A stretch of DNA of 44,826 nucleotides from Bacteroidales bacterium (GTDB lineage: Bacteria > Bacteroidota > Bacteroidia > Bacteroidales > UBA6680): the NCBI GenBank assembly GCA_025210735.1, contig JAOARD010000059.1:1-44826 (forward strand), given 5' to 3'. Of the stretch, positions 26,642-34,586 are shown in pieces. Made by a program: the position numbers and the translations under genes. The notes below the pieces were generated by a model. That model made no database searches and was not told where the DNA came from. It saw nothing but the letters and a program-made list of their open reading frames with translations. Numbering within the stretch: the first letter of the stretch is position 1; every line of letters starts with the position of its first letter.

Positions 26642-27190
26642 ATGGACAAAATATTGCTTATTCTTGATCTTGATGAAACATTGATTTACGCATCTGAAGA
26701 TAGTGATGGTTTTACACCTGATTTTAAAGTTTGTGGTTACAACGTAGTAAAAAGGCCATATCTGGAAGAGTTCCTTATAAACTGTAGTGTTAACTTTAGA
26801 ATTGCAATATGGTCGTCAGCATCTGATGATTATGTGCAGGAGGTGGTTAACAGAATAATGCCGGATTCTGTTAAGCCTGAGTTTATTTGGGTACGATCAA
26901 AAGCAACATACAGACCAACAACGGCTAGTGTTCAATATGAGTATCCGGAACAGAATCATTATCATTACATAAAAAGGCTAAAGAAGGTAAAACGTCTTGG
27001 TTTCAGATTAGATAGAACGCTTATGGTTGATGATTCGGAGCATAAACTTTGTGAGAATTACGGAAATGCTATATATGTAATAGAGTTCAGAGGTGAGGCT
27101 GATGATACTGAGTTATTAACTCTGCAAGAGTATCTTAAGGGCTTAATAAATTATGGTAATGGAAGAAACTGTTTAGAATTTATCCTTTAG
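26642..27190 (+). CDS. FCP1/NIF-like HAD phosphatase
   Basis: The 182-residue protein starts MDKILLILDLDETLIYASED, with the catalytic motif DLDET (Asp9/Asp11), then an IWSSAS motif II and a VDDSEHKL motif IV. This is the NLI-interacting-factor branch of HAD phosphatases; bacterial targets are unknown. Its last seven residues and stop codon (NCLEFIL, TAG) are encoded by the end of a MITE-like element, so the native C-terminus may have been replaced. Confidence 0.82.
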   Translation: MDKILLILDLDETLIYASEDSDGFTPDFKVCGYNVVKRPYLEEFLINCSVNFRIAIWSSASDDYVQEVVNRIMPDSVKPEFIWVRSKATYRPTTASVQYEYPEQNHYHYIKRLKKVKRLGFRLDRTLMVDDSEHKLCENYGNAIYVIEFRGEADDTELLTLQEYLKGLINYGNGRNCLEFIL

Positions 27191-27324
27191 TTTTTTTATA
27201 TGAAAATATGAATCCTAATATCGTTAAATTTCATTTAAATGGAACCACCATTCGCATAAAATTTGCCTCATTATGCTTCAATTTTCATTGATAAAAAATT
27301 CAAAAAACAAATTTAAACAGCTTC
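27165..27324. mobile_element. MITE-like element 2, at the end of the HAD gene
   Basis: The ends GAAACTGTTTAGAATTT (27165-27181) and CAAATTTAAACAGCTTC (27308-27324) are inverted copies of each other with few differences, and an inner GCATAA (27254-27259) / TTATGC (27271-27276) repeat is present. In reverse orientation its first 22 bases match element 1 at 12695 at all but one position. A 33-codon frame from 27273 runs past its edge and is not convincing. Confidence 0.6.
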
Positions 27325-27548
27325 TAAGAGACGTTGAGAAACGCAACTGGAGAGATCAGATATTAAAATAAACCTGTAGAGTAACTGTTTTTTACATGTA
27401 AATCCTTTATTTACATGTTAATATATGCATAGGTGTGATTTTTTTAAGAAAAATTGCAACCAGAATTATTTTACAGAGGTCTATTGGTAGTGTTATATAC
27501 AGTTTGTATATGATATTAAAAAACATTAACAAAAACAATTTATAACCG
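27325..27548. other. Rest of the gap before the metallophosphoesterase gene
   Basis: It contains a TTTACATGTAAA palindrome near 27395 with a second TTTACATG nearby, and an AT-rich leader with TATACAGTTTG close to the Bacteroidota -7 form. No gene is visible. Confidence 0.4.
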
Positions 27549-28712
27549 ATGAAAACACTAAAGATCTTTACAATTTCTATTTTATTAATTCTTGGACTAT
27601 TTCTATTCTGGTATCGTTTTATATTTACAGAGTTTGACGAATTTAAAAATGTAACATTTCTTGAACACAGAAGAGGTATATCAACAGATGGACCATATAT
27701 ACTATATAGTGCTAATTCGGTTAGAGTGGTTAATGTAGAGAAAACAGATGATGACTATGAGGTAACAGACAAGCTATTATTGCAGAAAGATATAGACAGT
27801 GTCTTTACTGTGAATACATTCGGTTATGATAACCCGACTCCGGTATCGTTTAAAGTTAAATTAAAGAGTGAGTTAAAGATCTCTCCATGGGAGTATACAA
27901 TGCCTGATAAACTATTTGCAGTTTCTGACATAGAGGGTAATTTTTATGCGTTTAATAAGTTACTAACAACAAATGGTGTAATAGATGATAACCAGAACTG
28001 GACATTTGGTAACGGACATCTGGTTTTGGTAGGCGATTTTGTTGACAGAGGATTAAATGTAACACAATGTTTGTGGCTTGCTTATAAGCTTGAGCAACAG
28101 GCCGAAGATGCAGGAGGAAAGGTACATTTTATATTAGGTAATCATGAACTGCTGAATATGCAGGGAGCTATGGCAAACGTAAGAAGCAAATATAAAAAAC
28201 TTGCAAAGCATTTAGATTTGGATTACGCTGATGATCTGTATGGTAAAGACAGCGAGTTGGGCAGATGGCTTAGAACAAAGAATAGTATTATTAAGATTGG
28301 TGATTTGTTATTTACACATGCCGGAATCAGCAATAAATATCTTGATATGAACATATCAATATCAGAGACAAACAGAATTGTAAGAGCAAATATAGATACA
28401 GAGCCTGTTGATTCAGTTGCTATATTCTTGAGAGGTAGAGAAAGTCCGCTTAGGACCAGAGAGATGAGCCATTATAACGAGGCTGATAAGACAGATTTGA
28501 TAGATAGAGCAAAACGTGCTTACGGTGTATCAACCATAATTATAGGGCACTCAACAGTAAGAGATATTAAACAGGAGTATAATAACTCGCTTATTGATAT
28601 TGATGTTCACTTTCCGCATAACGATACTGATGATTACAGAGGTAAAGGGTTGCTTATAGAATCAGGTGTAAGATATAAGGTTGATGATTTAGGAAACAGA
28701 ATTGTATTGTAG
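27549..28712 (+). CDS. Membrane-anchored PPP-type metallophosphoesterase
   Basis: The 387-residue protein has an N-terminal transmembrane anchor (residues 4-24) and, from about 120, a calcineurin-like phosphoesterase domain: SDIEGNF (Asp127, Glu129), GDFVDRG (162-168), GNHE (197-200), LFTHAGIS and GHSTV. It looks most like Shewanella-like protein phosphatases. The first motif reads DxE instead of the canonical DxH, a substitution of one metal ligand. The domain should face the periplasm. The residues 30-118 between anchor and enzyme are unrecognised. Confidence 0.8.
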   Translation: MKTLKIFTISILLILGLFLFWYRFIFTEFDEFKNVTFLEHRRGISTDGPYILYSANSVRVVNVEKTDDDYEVTDKLLLQKDIDSVFTVNTFGYDNPTPVSFKVKLKSELKISPWEYTMPDKLFAVSDIEGNFYAFNKLLTTNGVIDDNQNWTFGNGHLVLVGDFVDRGLNVTQCLWLAYKLEQQAEDAGGKVHFILGNHELLNMQGAMANVRSKYKKLAKHLDLDYADDLYGKDSELGRWLRTKNSIIKIGDLLFTHAGISNKYLDMNISISETNRIVRANIDTEPVDSVAIFLRGRESPLRTREMSHYNEADKTDLIDRAKRAYGVSTIIIGHSTVRDIKQEYNNSLIDIDVHFPHNDTDDYRGKGLLIESGVRYKVDDLGNRIVL

Positions 28713-28802
28713 TTTTAATAGATGGTATACTGTTTTTTGCTGGCACCGGATAGTAATATTATTACCTTAGCGAGGTGAATATTTGCTAAGCAGAATTATA
28801 AT

Positions 28803-29807
28803 ATGAGTCTAAAATCGTTGTTTCGTTCAATATTTAAATCCGAGACATATATACAAAAAGATAATAGTATGGGAGACAGATATCCGGTTTCCCATATAAA
28901 AGTAACCAGAACACTTGAAGGTAGGTTAGTAAACTCAATAATCAATAATGGAGGATCGTATTTCTTTACAGATATGTCAGTTTCTGAAGATGGAGTTTTT
29001 GATTGTTGGGAAACTGTTGATGTTGAGAGATTAAAAGAAAAATTAAGAACAGGTTGGTTAACACCACAGATACCAGAAGGAGAGCATATAAACATACATC
29101 ATTTAGGATCTTATAAAGTTAGAGACTGTAAATGGATTTATTCTGATAGTAGTTATTTTGATTTTTTATTGTCTGTTGTGATGCAGATGAATCCGGAACT
29201 AAATAATTTATATAGGTTTAAAGGAAAAGATTCAGTCGTAGTGGGAAATGTAAACTACTCTACATATAGTTTTGATAAAAAAATTGTTAGAAAAGATTCT
29301 GATACTCCATCGTTTAAAGAGTTTGTTGGCAAAAGAGAACATGTTTTTTATAAAATTTCTTCAGGTGAATATTATCTTGCTAGTCTGAATATCTATAACG
29401 ATTCTGTAATATTAATTGAGGGTATTCCAGAGATTAAAAAATGTACTATAAATCAGATAAAGGAGTATATAGATAACTCTGTTCTGGTTTGTAATCTTCC
29501 GGTTGATGCAATAGTACATATTAAAGATTTAGGGAAATTTACTGTTGCAGAGTGCAGATATAGTGCTGATATATATAATAAGTTTAGCGAACTATCTGAT
29601 ATTATATCAAAACTAAACGGTGATTCTACAACATCTGAGATATGCTACTCTGTATACAAAGAGTACCTTAATAATCCGGGTAATGAACTTAGAGATAAAC
29701 TAAAGAAGGCTTATGAAGATATTCCATCTCACCTGAGAATTTATGTACTTGGTGATATGGACTCAAAAGATTGGCCAATAAGAGAGATAATTTATGACGA
29801 AGATTAG
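28803..29807 (+). CDS. Unknown protein with two repeated domains
   Basis: I do not recognise this 334-residue soluble protein. Two related halves are visible: LKEKLRTGWLTPQIPEGEHI followed by NIHHLGSYKVRDCKWIYSDS, and IKEYIDNSVLVCNLPVDAIV followed by HIKDLGKFTVAECRYSADIY; each has a helix, a P-rich turn, a LGxxxVxxCxY strand and an acidic helix. This suggests an internal duplication of a domain of about 90-150 residues. There is no signal peptide. Confidence 0.5.
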   Translation: MSLKSLFRSIFKSETYIQKDNSMGDRYPVSHIKVTRTLEGRLVNSIINNGGSYFFTDMSVSEDGVFDCWETVDVERLKEKLRTGWLTPQIPEGEHINIHHLGSYKVRDCKWIYSDSSYFDFLLSVVMQMNPELNNLYRFKGKDSVVVGNVNYSTYSFDKKIVRKDSDTPSFKEFVGKREHVFYKISSGEYYLASLNIYNDSVILIEGIPEIKKCTINQIKEYIDNSVLVCNLPVDAIVHIKDLGKFTVAECRYSADIYNKFSELSDIISKLNGDSTTSEICYSVYKEYLNNPGNELRDKLKKAYEDIPSHLRIYVLGDMDSKDWPIREIIYDED

Positions 29808-29885
29808 TGGATTAGTCTGTATAAAGGTTTATTATTAGCCATAATATCTGTTTCGGACAATGGTTTAATGATCTGTGTAATTTGC

Positions 29886-29893
29886 TATATTTG
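29886..29893 (+). promoter_or_regulatory. Candidate -7 promoter element of the next gene
   Basis: TATATTTG fits TAnnTTTG. Transcription would start near 29900, after an alternative upstream start codon at 29882, so it supports the ATG at 29918. Confidence 0.5.
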
Positions 29894-29917
29894 GCAACCA
29901 TTAAATATAATCTACTT

Positions 29918-30850
29918 ATGCGATCAACAATTGCTGCAGCTCTGTTTGCTATTATATCTGTTACACTGAGTGCTCAGGATTTAACTATAACAGAAACTGA
30001 AAATCATGTTAAGGTTACAGGAACAAATCTTAAGATGATTCCTCCAAAGCAGTTTACCAAAGGTGAGAACTTTTACGGATTTCAGCAGTTAAACACACAC
30101 TCAACAATAGTTGTTTTTCAGGTTAAGAACAACTTTACAAAACAGACAGAGAGCTTTAAGGCTAAACATCTAACAGGTTTTAAGGTAAACAATATAAGAC
30201 GATTCAAAATTAATGAAGATTCTGCTGTTCATGTTTCTGTTATACAGGAGTGGGAGGGCGATGTATTCTGTAAAGAGATACTTGCAATTGGTAATAACAG
30301 CAGAACAGTGGTAATTAATGCAGCCTGTATAGTAGAACATAAACATATGGTTCAGGAGTTAAGGAGCGCACTGTTTTCATCGTTTATTGATGGTGGAGAG
30401 ATAGAGTCGGCAATTGGATTGGTTGATTTTACATTAGACTGTACCAATACAGATATGGAGTTATACAAAAAGGCTACAAAAGGTCTGGCAGCATTGGTTT
30501 ATAGTGGCTCAGGTATAAAAGGCAATCCTATGCTGATAGCAACAAAATCTGTAACGGCAATAAATAATGTAGATCATAAAACATTTGTAAAAGAATCTTA
30601 TAAGGATTTAAACCTTGTGCATAACGAGACATTAGTGTCTTTTAATGAGATAGTTATTGCCGGACTTAAAGGTTATGAGAGCATAATTACAGGAGTGGAT
30701 AAAAACGGTGGCAAAGTAACACTATACCGGGTAATTGTTTTTACGCCAAATAACTACTATTACTCTTTTGCAGGAATAACCAGAACGGATGGTAAAGAGG
30801 AGAATATAGAACGATTTAAGAAACTGGTTAAAACATTTAAACAGAGGTAG
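29918..30850 (+). CDS. Exported protein of unknown function
   Basis: The 310-residue protein starts MRSTIAAALFAIISVTLSAQ, a clear signal peptide ending near SAQ. The mature part is strand-rich with no membrane segment and no recognised motif; TESFKAKHLTGFKVNNIRRF and YYYSFAGITRTDGKEENIER are its most distinctive parts. It precedes the serine hydrolase by 38 bp on the same strand and may be cotranscribed with it. The start at 29918 is chosen because of the signal peptide and the promoter just upstream. Confidence 0.6.
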   Translation: MRSTIAAALFAIISVTLSAQDLTITETENHVKVTGTNLKMIPPKQFTKGENFYGFQQLNTHSTIVVFQVKNNFTKQTESFKAKHLTGFKVNNIRRFKINEDSAVHVSVIQEWEGDVFCKEILAIGNNSRTVVINAACIVEHKHMVQELRSALFSSFIDGGEIESAIGLVDFTLDCTNTDMELYKKATKGLAALVYSGSGIKGNPMLIATKSVTAINNVDHKTFVKESYKDLNLVHNETLVSFNEIVIAGLKGYESIITGVDKNGGKVTLYRVIVFTPNNYYYSFAGITRTDGKEENIERFKKLVKTFKQR

Positions 30851-30888
30851 AATATAATTAACTATACAGAAATATAAAGTAAACTTTT

Positions 30889-32310
30889 ATGATAAACAGG
30901 CTATTTCTATTATTAATAACTATTGCAGTTGTTGTGTCGTGTGACAGAGAGAGTTCCGAGAATAGTAGTGTCGGTAAACAGCAGTTTCTTTTAGATTCAA
31001 TATTCAGTAATATGGCAGAAAAGGGTATGTTTAACGGAAATGTGCTAATTGCCGACAAAGGATCTGTAATATTTGAGAAGAGTTATGGTTTGGCAGACCA
31101 TGAAGCCAGGATTAAGATAAACCGAGAGACTGTGTTTGAACTTGCCTCGGTATCTAAACAGTTTACAGCTATGGGTATTGTGCAGCTTAAGAGAGATAAT
31201 AGGCTGGCATACAACGATACTATTGGAAAGTATATTCCGGAACTGGATTTCTACACAGGAGTAACTATACACGATCTGTTGATTCATACAGGAGGATTAC
31301 CTGATTATATGGAGTTGGCAGATAGATATTGGGACAGATATGAGATAGCCACAAACGATGATATAATTAATCTTTTTAAGCAACACAGACCTGAGCCTGT
31401 ATTTAAACCGGGCGACAGATGGGAGTATAGCAATACAGGTTATCTTATTCTGGCAACAATAATTGAGAGGGTTAGCGGAAAGACATTTGAGGAGTATCTT
31501 AAGGAGAAGATTTTTTTGCCACTTAATATGCAAAACACATTTGTTTATCGCAGATGGTATAGCCCGCAAGAGGTAACAAACTATGCCAAAGGTTATATAT
31601 TCTCTGATAGTCTTAAAAGAGAGGTGGTTCCTTCAGAAGATCCGAATTATCAGAATACAGTTTATCTTGATGGTATTGTTGGCGATGGTATGGTAAGTTC
31701 AAATGTTGATGATCTGCTTAAGTGGGATCAGGCTCTGTACGGAACTGCTTTAATAGACAAAGATGATAAAAGAGATATATTTTCATCATACCTGTTAAAC
31801 AATAACACAGAAACCAGATATGGTTATGGCTGGGGAGTATATAAAAGTAAACATTATGGTAGTATATCTTTCCACTCTGGCGAGTGGGCTGGTTATGAGA
31901 CATATATTGAGAGACATACAGATCATAAAAAAACAGTTGTTGTATTGCAAAACAGTTCAGTATCGGGAGGATATATACCAATAAAACATGTAAGAAAGAT
32001 AATGTATAATCAGCCAATAGAGAAAGAGGTAAGTGTAGACGCTGATATACTTAAAAAATATGCAGGTGTTTATCAGAACAGAAAAGGGAGAGAGTATAAT
32101 ATTATTCTTTTAAATGGTACATTGATGTTTGATGTTAACCCGGAACTGAAACTAAAATTAATACCTGTTTCTGAGTGTAAATTTTTGTTGGATAAGGTTA
32201 CCCCGGAGACATTCTTTATATTTAATAATGAAAATGACGGAGAGGTAAAAGAGTGCCGTTTTATACAAGCTGAAAAAGAGATAGACAATGTTTTAACACG
32301 GAAAGATTGA
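30889..32310 (+). CDS. Beta-lactamase-fold serine hydrolase lipoprotein
   Basis: The 473-residue protein has a lipoprotein signal (lipobox VVSC, Cys18), then a class C beta-lactamase/transpeptidase domain: SVSK with Ser87 and Lys90, YSN at 180-182 and HSG at 329-331, plus a C-terminal lipocalin-like or DUF extension from about 385. Such proteins are peptidases or esterases; a role as a true beta-lactamase is not implied. It closes its transcription unit with a strong terminator. Confidence 0.88.
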   Translation: MINRLFLLLITIAVVVSCDRESSENSSVGKQQFLLDSIFSNMAEKGMFNGNVLIADKGSVIFEKSYGLADHEARIKINRETVFELASVSKQFTAMGIVQLKRDNRLAYNDTIGKYIPELDFYTGVTIHDLLIHTGGLPDYMELADRYWDRYEIATNDDIINLFKQHRPEPVFKPGDRWEYSNTGYLILATIIERVSGKTFEEYLKEKIFLPLNMQNTFVYRRWYSPQEVTNYAKGYIFSDSLKREVVPSEDPNYQNTVYLDGIVGDGMVSSNVDDLLKWDQALYGTALIDKDDKRDIFSSYLLNNNTETRYGYGWGVYKSKHYGSISFHSGEWAGYETYIERHTDHKKTVVVLQNSSVSGGYIPIKHVRKIMYNQPIEKEVSVDADILKKYAGVYQNRKGREYNIILLNGTLMFDVNPELKLKLIPVSECKFLLDKVTPETFFIFNNENDGEVKECRFIQAEKEIDNVLTRKD

Positions 32311-32328
32311 TAAAACTCTATAATATAC

Positions 32329-32364
32329 AAAAGGAGCAGATTATAAGGTGAATCTGCTCCTTTT
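32329..32364 (+). terminator. Intrinsic terminator after the serine hydrolase
   Basis: A perfect 14-bp stem (AAAAGGAGCAGATT, 32329-32342, with its complement at 32351-32364) around an 8-nt loop ends in TTTTTT. Confidence 0.9.
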
Positions 32365-32452
32365 TTATACCTATATCAACAATGAGAAGGCTTGCCCGTA
32401 CTATGTATTAATTACCGCGACAGTACTTTATAATACGGGTATTGTACTACTA

Positions 32453-33604
32453 TTATATATTTGAAGCCAAACCGTTGTAACACGCCTGATAAAGAGCTTT
32501 AATCTCTTCAAATTCAGGTTTTCTTGGGTTAAACAGCGTACAAGGATCGTTAAGAGCATTTTGTGTTAATGTATCAATCTTCTCTTCCCATAGTTTTTCA
32601 TCAATACCATACTCTTTTATAGAGCTTACAACACCAACTGATGCTCTCAGGTTCTCAACCTCAACAGCAAAGTCTTCTGAACTGTTTTTGCCAAGAAGTT
32701 TAGCCAGATCTTCGTATTTGTTGGTAACCTTGCTGTTAAAACGTATTACGTTAGGCATAAGAATAGCATTTGCACATCCGTGTGGTATACCAAATGTACC
32801 ACCTAACTGGTGCGACATTGCATGTACTATACCAAGCCAAACATTTGTGAATGCCATACCAGCCATACATGATGCATCGTGCATTGCCTGACGTACCTCT
32901 TTATTCTCAGGCTGACTGTATGCTGTTTCAAGATTATCAAAGATTATCTTTACAGAGTCTTTTGCAAGAGCATCGTTATATCTGTCGGCAATGTTTGATA
33001 CATATGCCTCAACACCGTGGCTAAGAGCATCAAGACCTGTATTTGCTGTTACATGCGCTGGCATTGATGCACATAATTCACCATCAATAATTGCAACGTC
33101 AGGAGTTAACTCATGCGATACAATTGGGTACTTTGTACCTTTGTTTTTATCTGTAATTACAGACAGACCAGTTATCTCTGTACCGGTACCACTTGTAGAT
33201 GGTATTGCAACAAATATTGCTTTAGATCTCATCTTTTTAACTGCAAATGGCTTTGATATATCCTCAAGTTTTGAATCAGGATACTCATAGTATACCCACA
33301 TTGCTTTTGCCGCATCAATTGCAGAGCATCCACCAAGTCCGATAATAATGTCAGGTTGTTGTTCTGTTAAGAACTCAGCTCCGCTTATTACTGTCTCTAT
33401 TGAAGGATCAGCCTCAACACCGCTGTATACTGCCGATACAATACCAGCCTCGGTAAGATACTTTTGTGTTCTGTCAAGAACACCATTCTTTTTTACAGAG
33501 CTACCACCAATAACTATTACAGCTTTTTTACCAGAAAGTTTCTTTACTTCTTCAAGGCTGCCCAGTCCGTGGGTTATCTCTTTTGGAACAATAAATTTTG
33601 CCAT
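32453..33604 (-). CDS. Iron-containing alcohol dehydrogenase
   Basis: The 383-residue enzyme matches the Fe-ADH family: GGSS and GLGGCSAIDAAKAM for NAD(P) binding, PSTSGTGTEITGLSVIT, and metal ligands Asp192, His196, His261 and His275 (SHQLGGTFGIPHGCANAI). Such enzymes reduce aldehydes in fermentation or oxidise alcohols. The nucleotide loop reads GGC instead of the usual GGG. An AraC-family regulator lies directly upstream (81 bp) on the same strand and may control it. Confidence 0.92.
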   Translation of the reverse strand: MAKFIVPKEITHGLGSLEEVKKLSGKKAVIVIGGSSVKKNGVLDRTQKYLTEAGIVSAVYSGVEADPSIETVISGAEFLTEQQPDIIIGLGGCSAIDAAKAMWVYYEYPDSKLEDISKPFAVKKMRSKAIFVAIPSTSGTGTEITGLSVITDKNKGTKYPIVSHELTPDVAIIDGELCASMPAHVTANTGLDALSHGVEAYVSNIADRYNDALAKDSVKIIFDNLETAYSQPENKEVRQAMHDASCMAGMAFTNVWLGIVHAMSHQLGGTFGIPHGCANAILMPNVIRFNSKVTNKYEDLAKLLGKNSSEDFAVEVENLRASVGVVSSIKEYGIDEKLWEEKIDTLTQNALNDPCTLFNPRKPEFEEIKALYQACYNGLASNI

Positions 33605-33648
33605 GTTTTGTCTCTTTTTTGTTTTTTGGTTTACAATATTTACGATGA

Positions 33649-33656
33649 CAAAAGTA
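33649..33656 (-). promoter_or_regulatory. Candidate -7 element of the alcohol dehydrogenase promoter
   Basis: Read on minus the site is TACTTTTG, a match to TAnnTTTG. It gives a leader of about 38 nt and lies between the AraC and dehydrogenase genes, so the dehydrogenase can be transcribed on its own. Confidence 0.45.
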
Positions 33657-33685
33657 TTGTTTGCGGAGCCGATGATATTATACTT

Positions 33686-34567
33686 TTAATCCTCCCTGAT
33701 GTATATTTGGGTAAGCTTTTTTTGTAGTTGGGTAGGAGTGTAGCCCGATTTTTTCTGTATGAACTTACTGAATGCCGAAGGAGAGTCGAAGTTGAGGTTA
33801 TATGCTATCTCTTTGTGTGTATGCTCTGAGAAAGCTAATAATCTGCGTGCCTCAATGTATATTTTCTCATGTATTACCTGTATTGCTGTTTGCCCGTTAT
33901 ACTTTTTTGAGAGGGCATTTAATCGTTTCGGGGTTACATCTAACAATTCGCAATACTCAGATACAAGACGTACTTCACGGTATTTCTCATCTACCATATT
34001 TGTAAATTCCATAAAGAGGTTTGTTTCAGACGTCTCTTTCTGCGAAAGTTCGCGGGTTTTTGTATAATCAAGTAACTTAAGTATTATAAGCTTTATAAGG
34101 TGCCTTATCTGTTCCTTTTTAATAATATTAAGATCTGTGTAAAGATCGGTAATCATATTACTAAGAGTTTTAATCTCATTATAAGCCTCTTCTGTTAATG
34201 TAATACAGTTTAACCTCTCTTTCATATCAAGACAGTAGGCTCTTAACTCTTTACGCAACATCTCTGAACAGAACATCTCTTCGGTAAACATTAATACTGT
34301 ACCGCTTGCGTTATAAGGGTTTTCAAGTTTATGAAACTGATGAGGAAAAAGGACTGATATACTGTTTTTTACACAGTTGTATCTCTTAAAGTCTATATTA
34401 TGGTTGTACTCATTATTATCAAAAAGATATATCTTGTAGTAATCATGACGATGTACCTCTTCAATACCTTTATCACTATTCTCCAAAGTATCTGTATGGA
34501 ATGATAAGCATGGTTTGTTATCCTTGAAGTATTCCGAAATTGTGAGCGTTTCTATTTCCATCTCCAT
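33686..34567 (-). CDS. AraC-family transcriptional regulator
   Basis: The 293-residue protein has an N-terminal cupin-like sensor part (HRHDYYKIYLFDN-type segment) and a C-terminal AraC double helix-turn-helix: VTPKRLNALSKKYNGQTAIQ and HTHKEIAYNLNFDSPSAFSK. Its end lies 81 bp upstream of the iron alcohol dehydrogenase, the likely target. Its start is only 20 bp past the stop codon of the large secreted protein, so it can also be read through from that gene. Confidence 0.9.
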   Translation of the reverse strand: MEMEIETLTISEYFKDNKPCLSFHTDTLENSDKGIEEVHRHDYYKIYLFDNNEYNHNIDFKRYNCVKNSISVLFPHQFHKLENPYNASGTVLMFTEEMFCSEMLRKELRAYCLDMKERLNCITLTEEAYNEIKTLSNMITDLYTDLNIIKKEQIRHLIKLIILKLLDYTKTRELSQKETSETNLFMEFTNMVDEKYREVRLVSEYCELLDVTPKRLNALSKKYNGQTAIQVIHEKIYIEARRLLAFSEHTHKEIAYNLNFDSPSAFSKFIQKKSGYTPTQLQKKLTQIYIRED

Positions 34568-34586
34568 CTCCGTTTACATTATAATA

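Noticed and set aside
27273..27371. A 33-codon frame crossing the end of MITE-like element 2
   Set aside because: It is very short, begins inside the element and ends outside it, and shows no recognisable protein motif.
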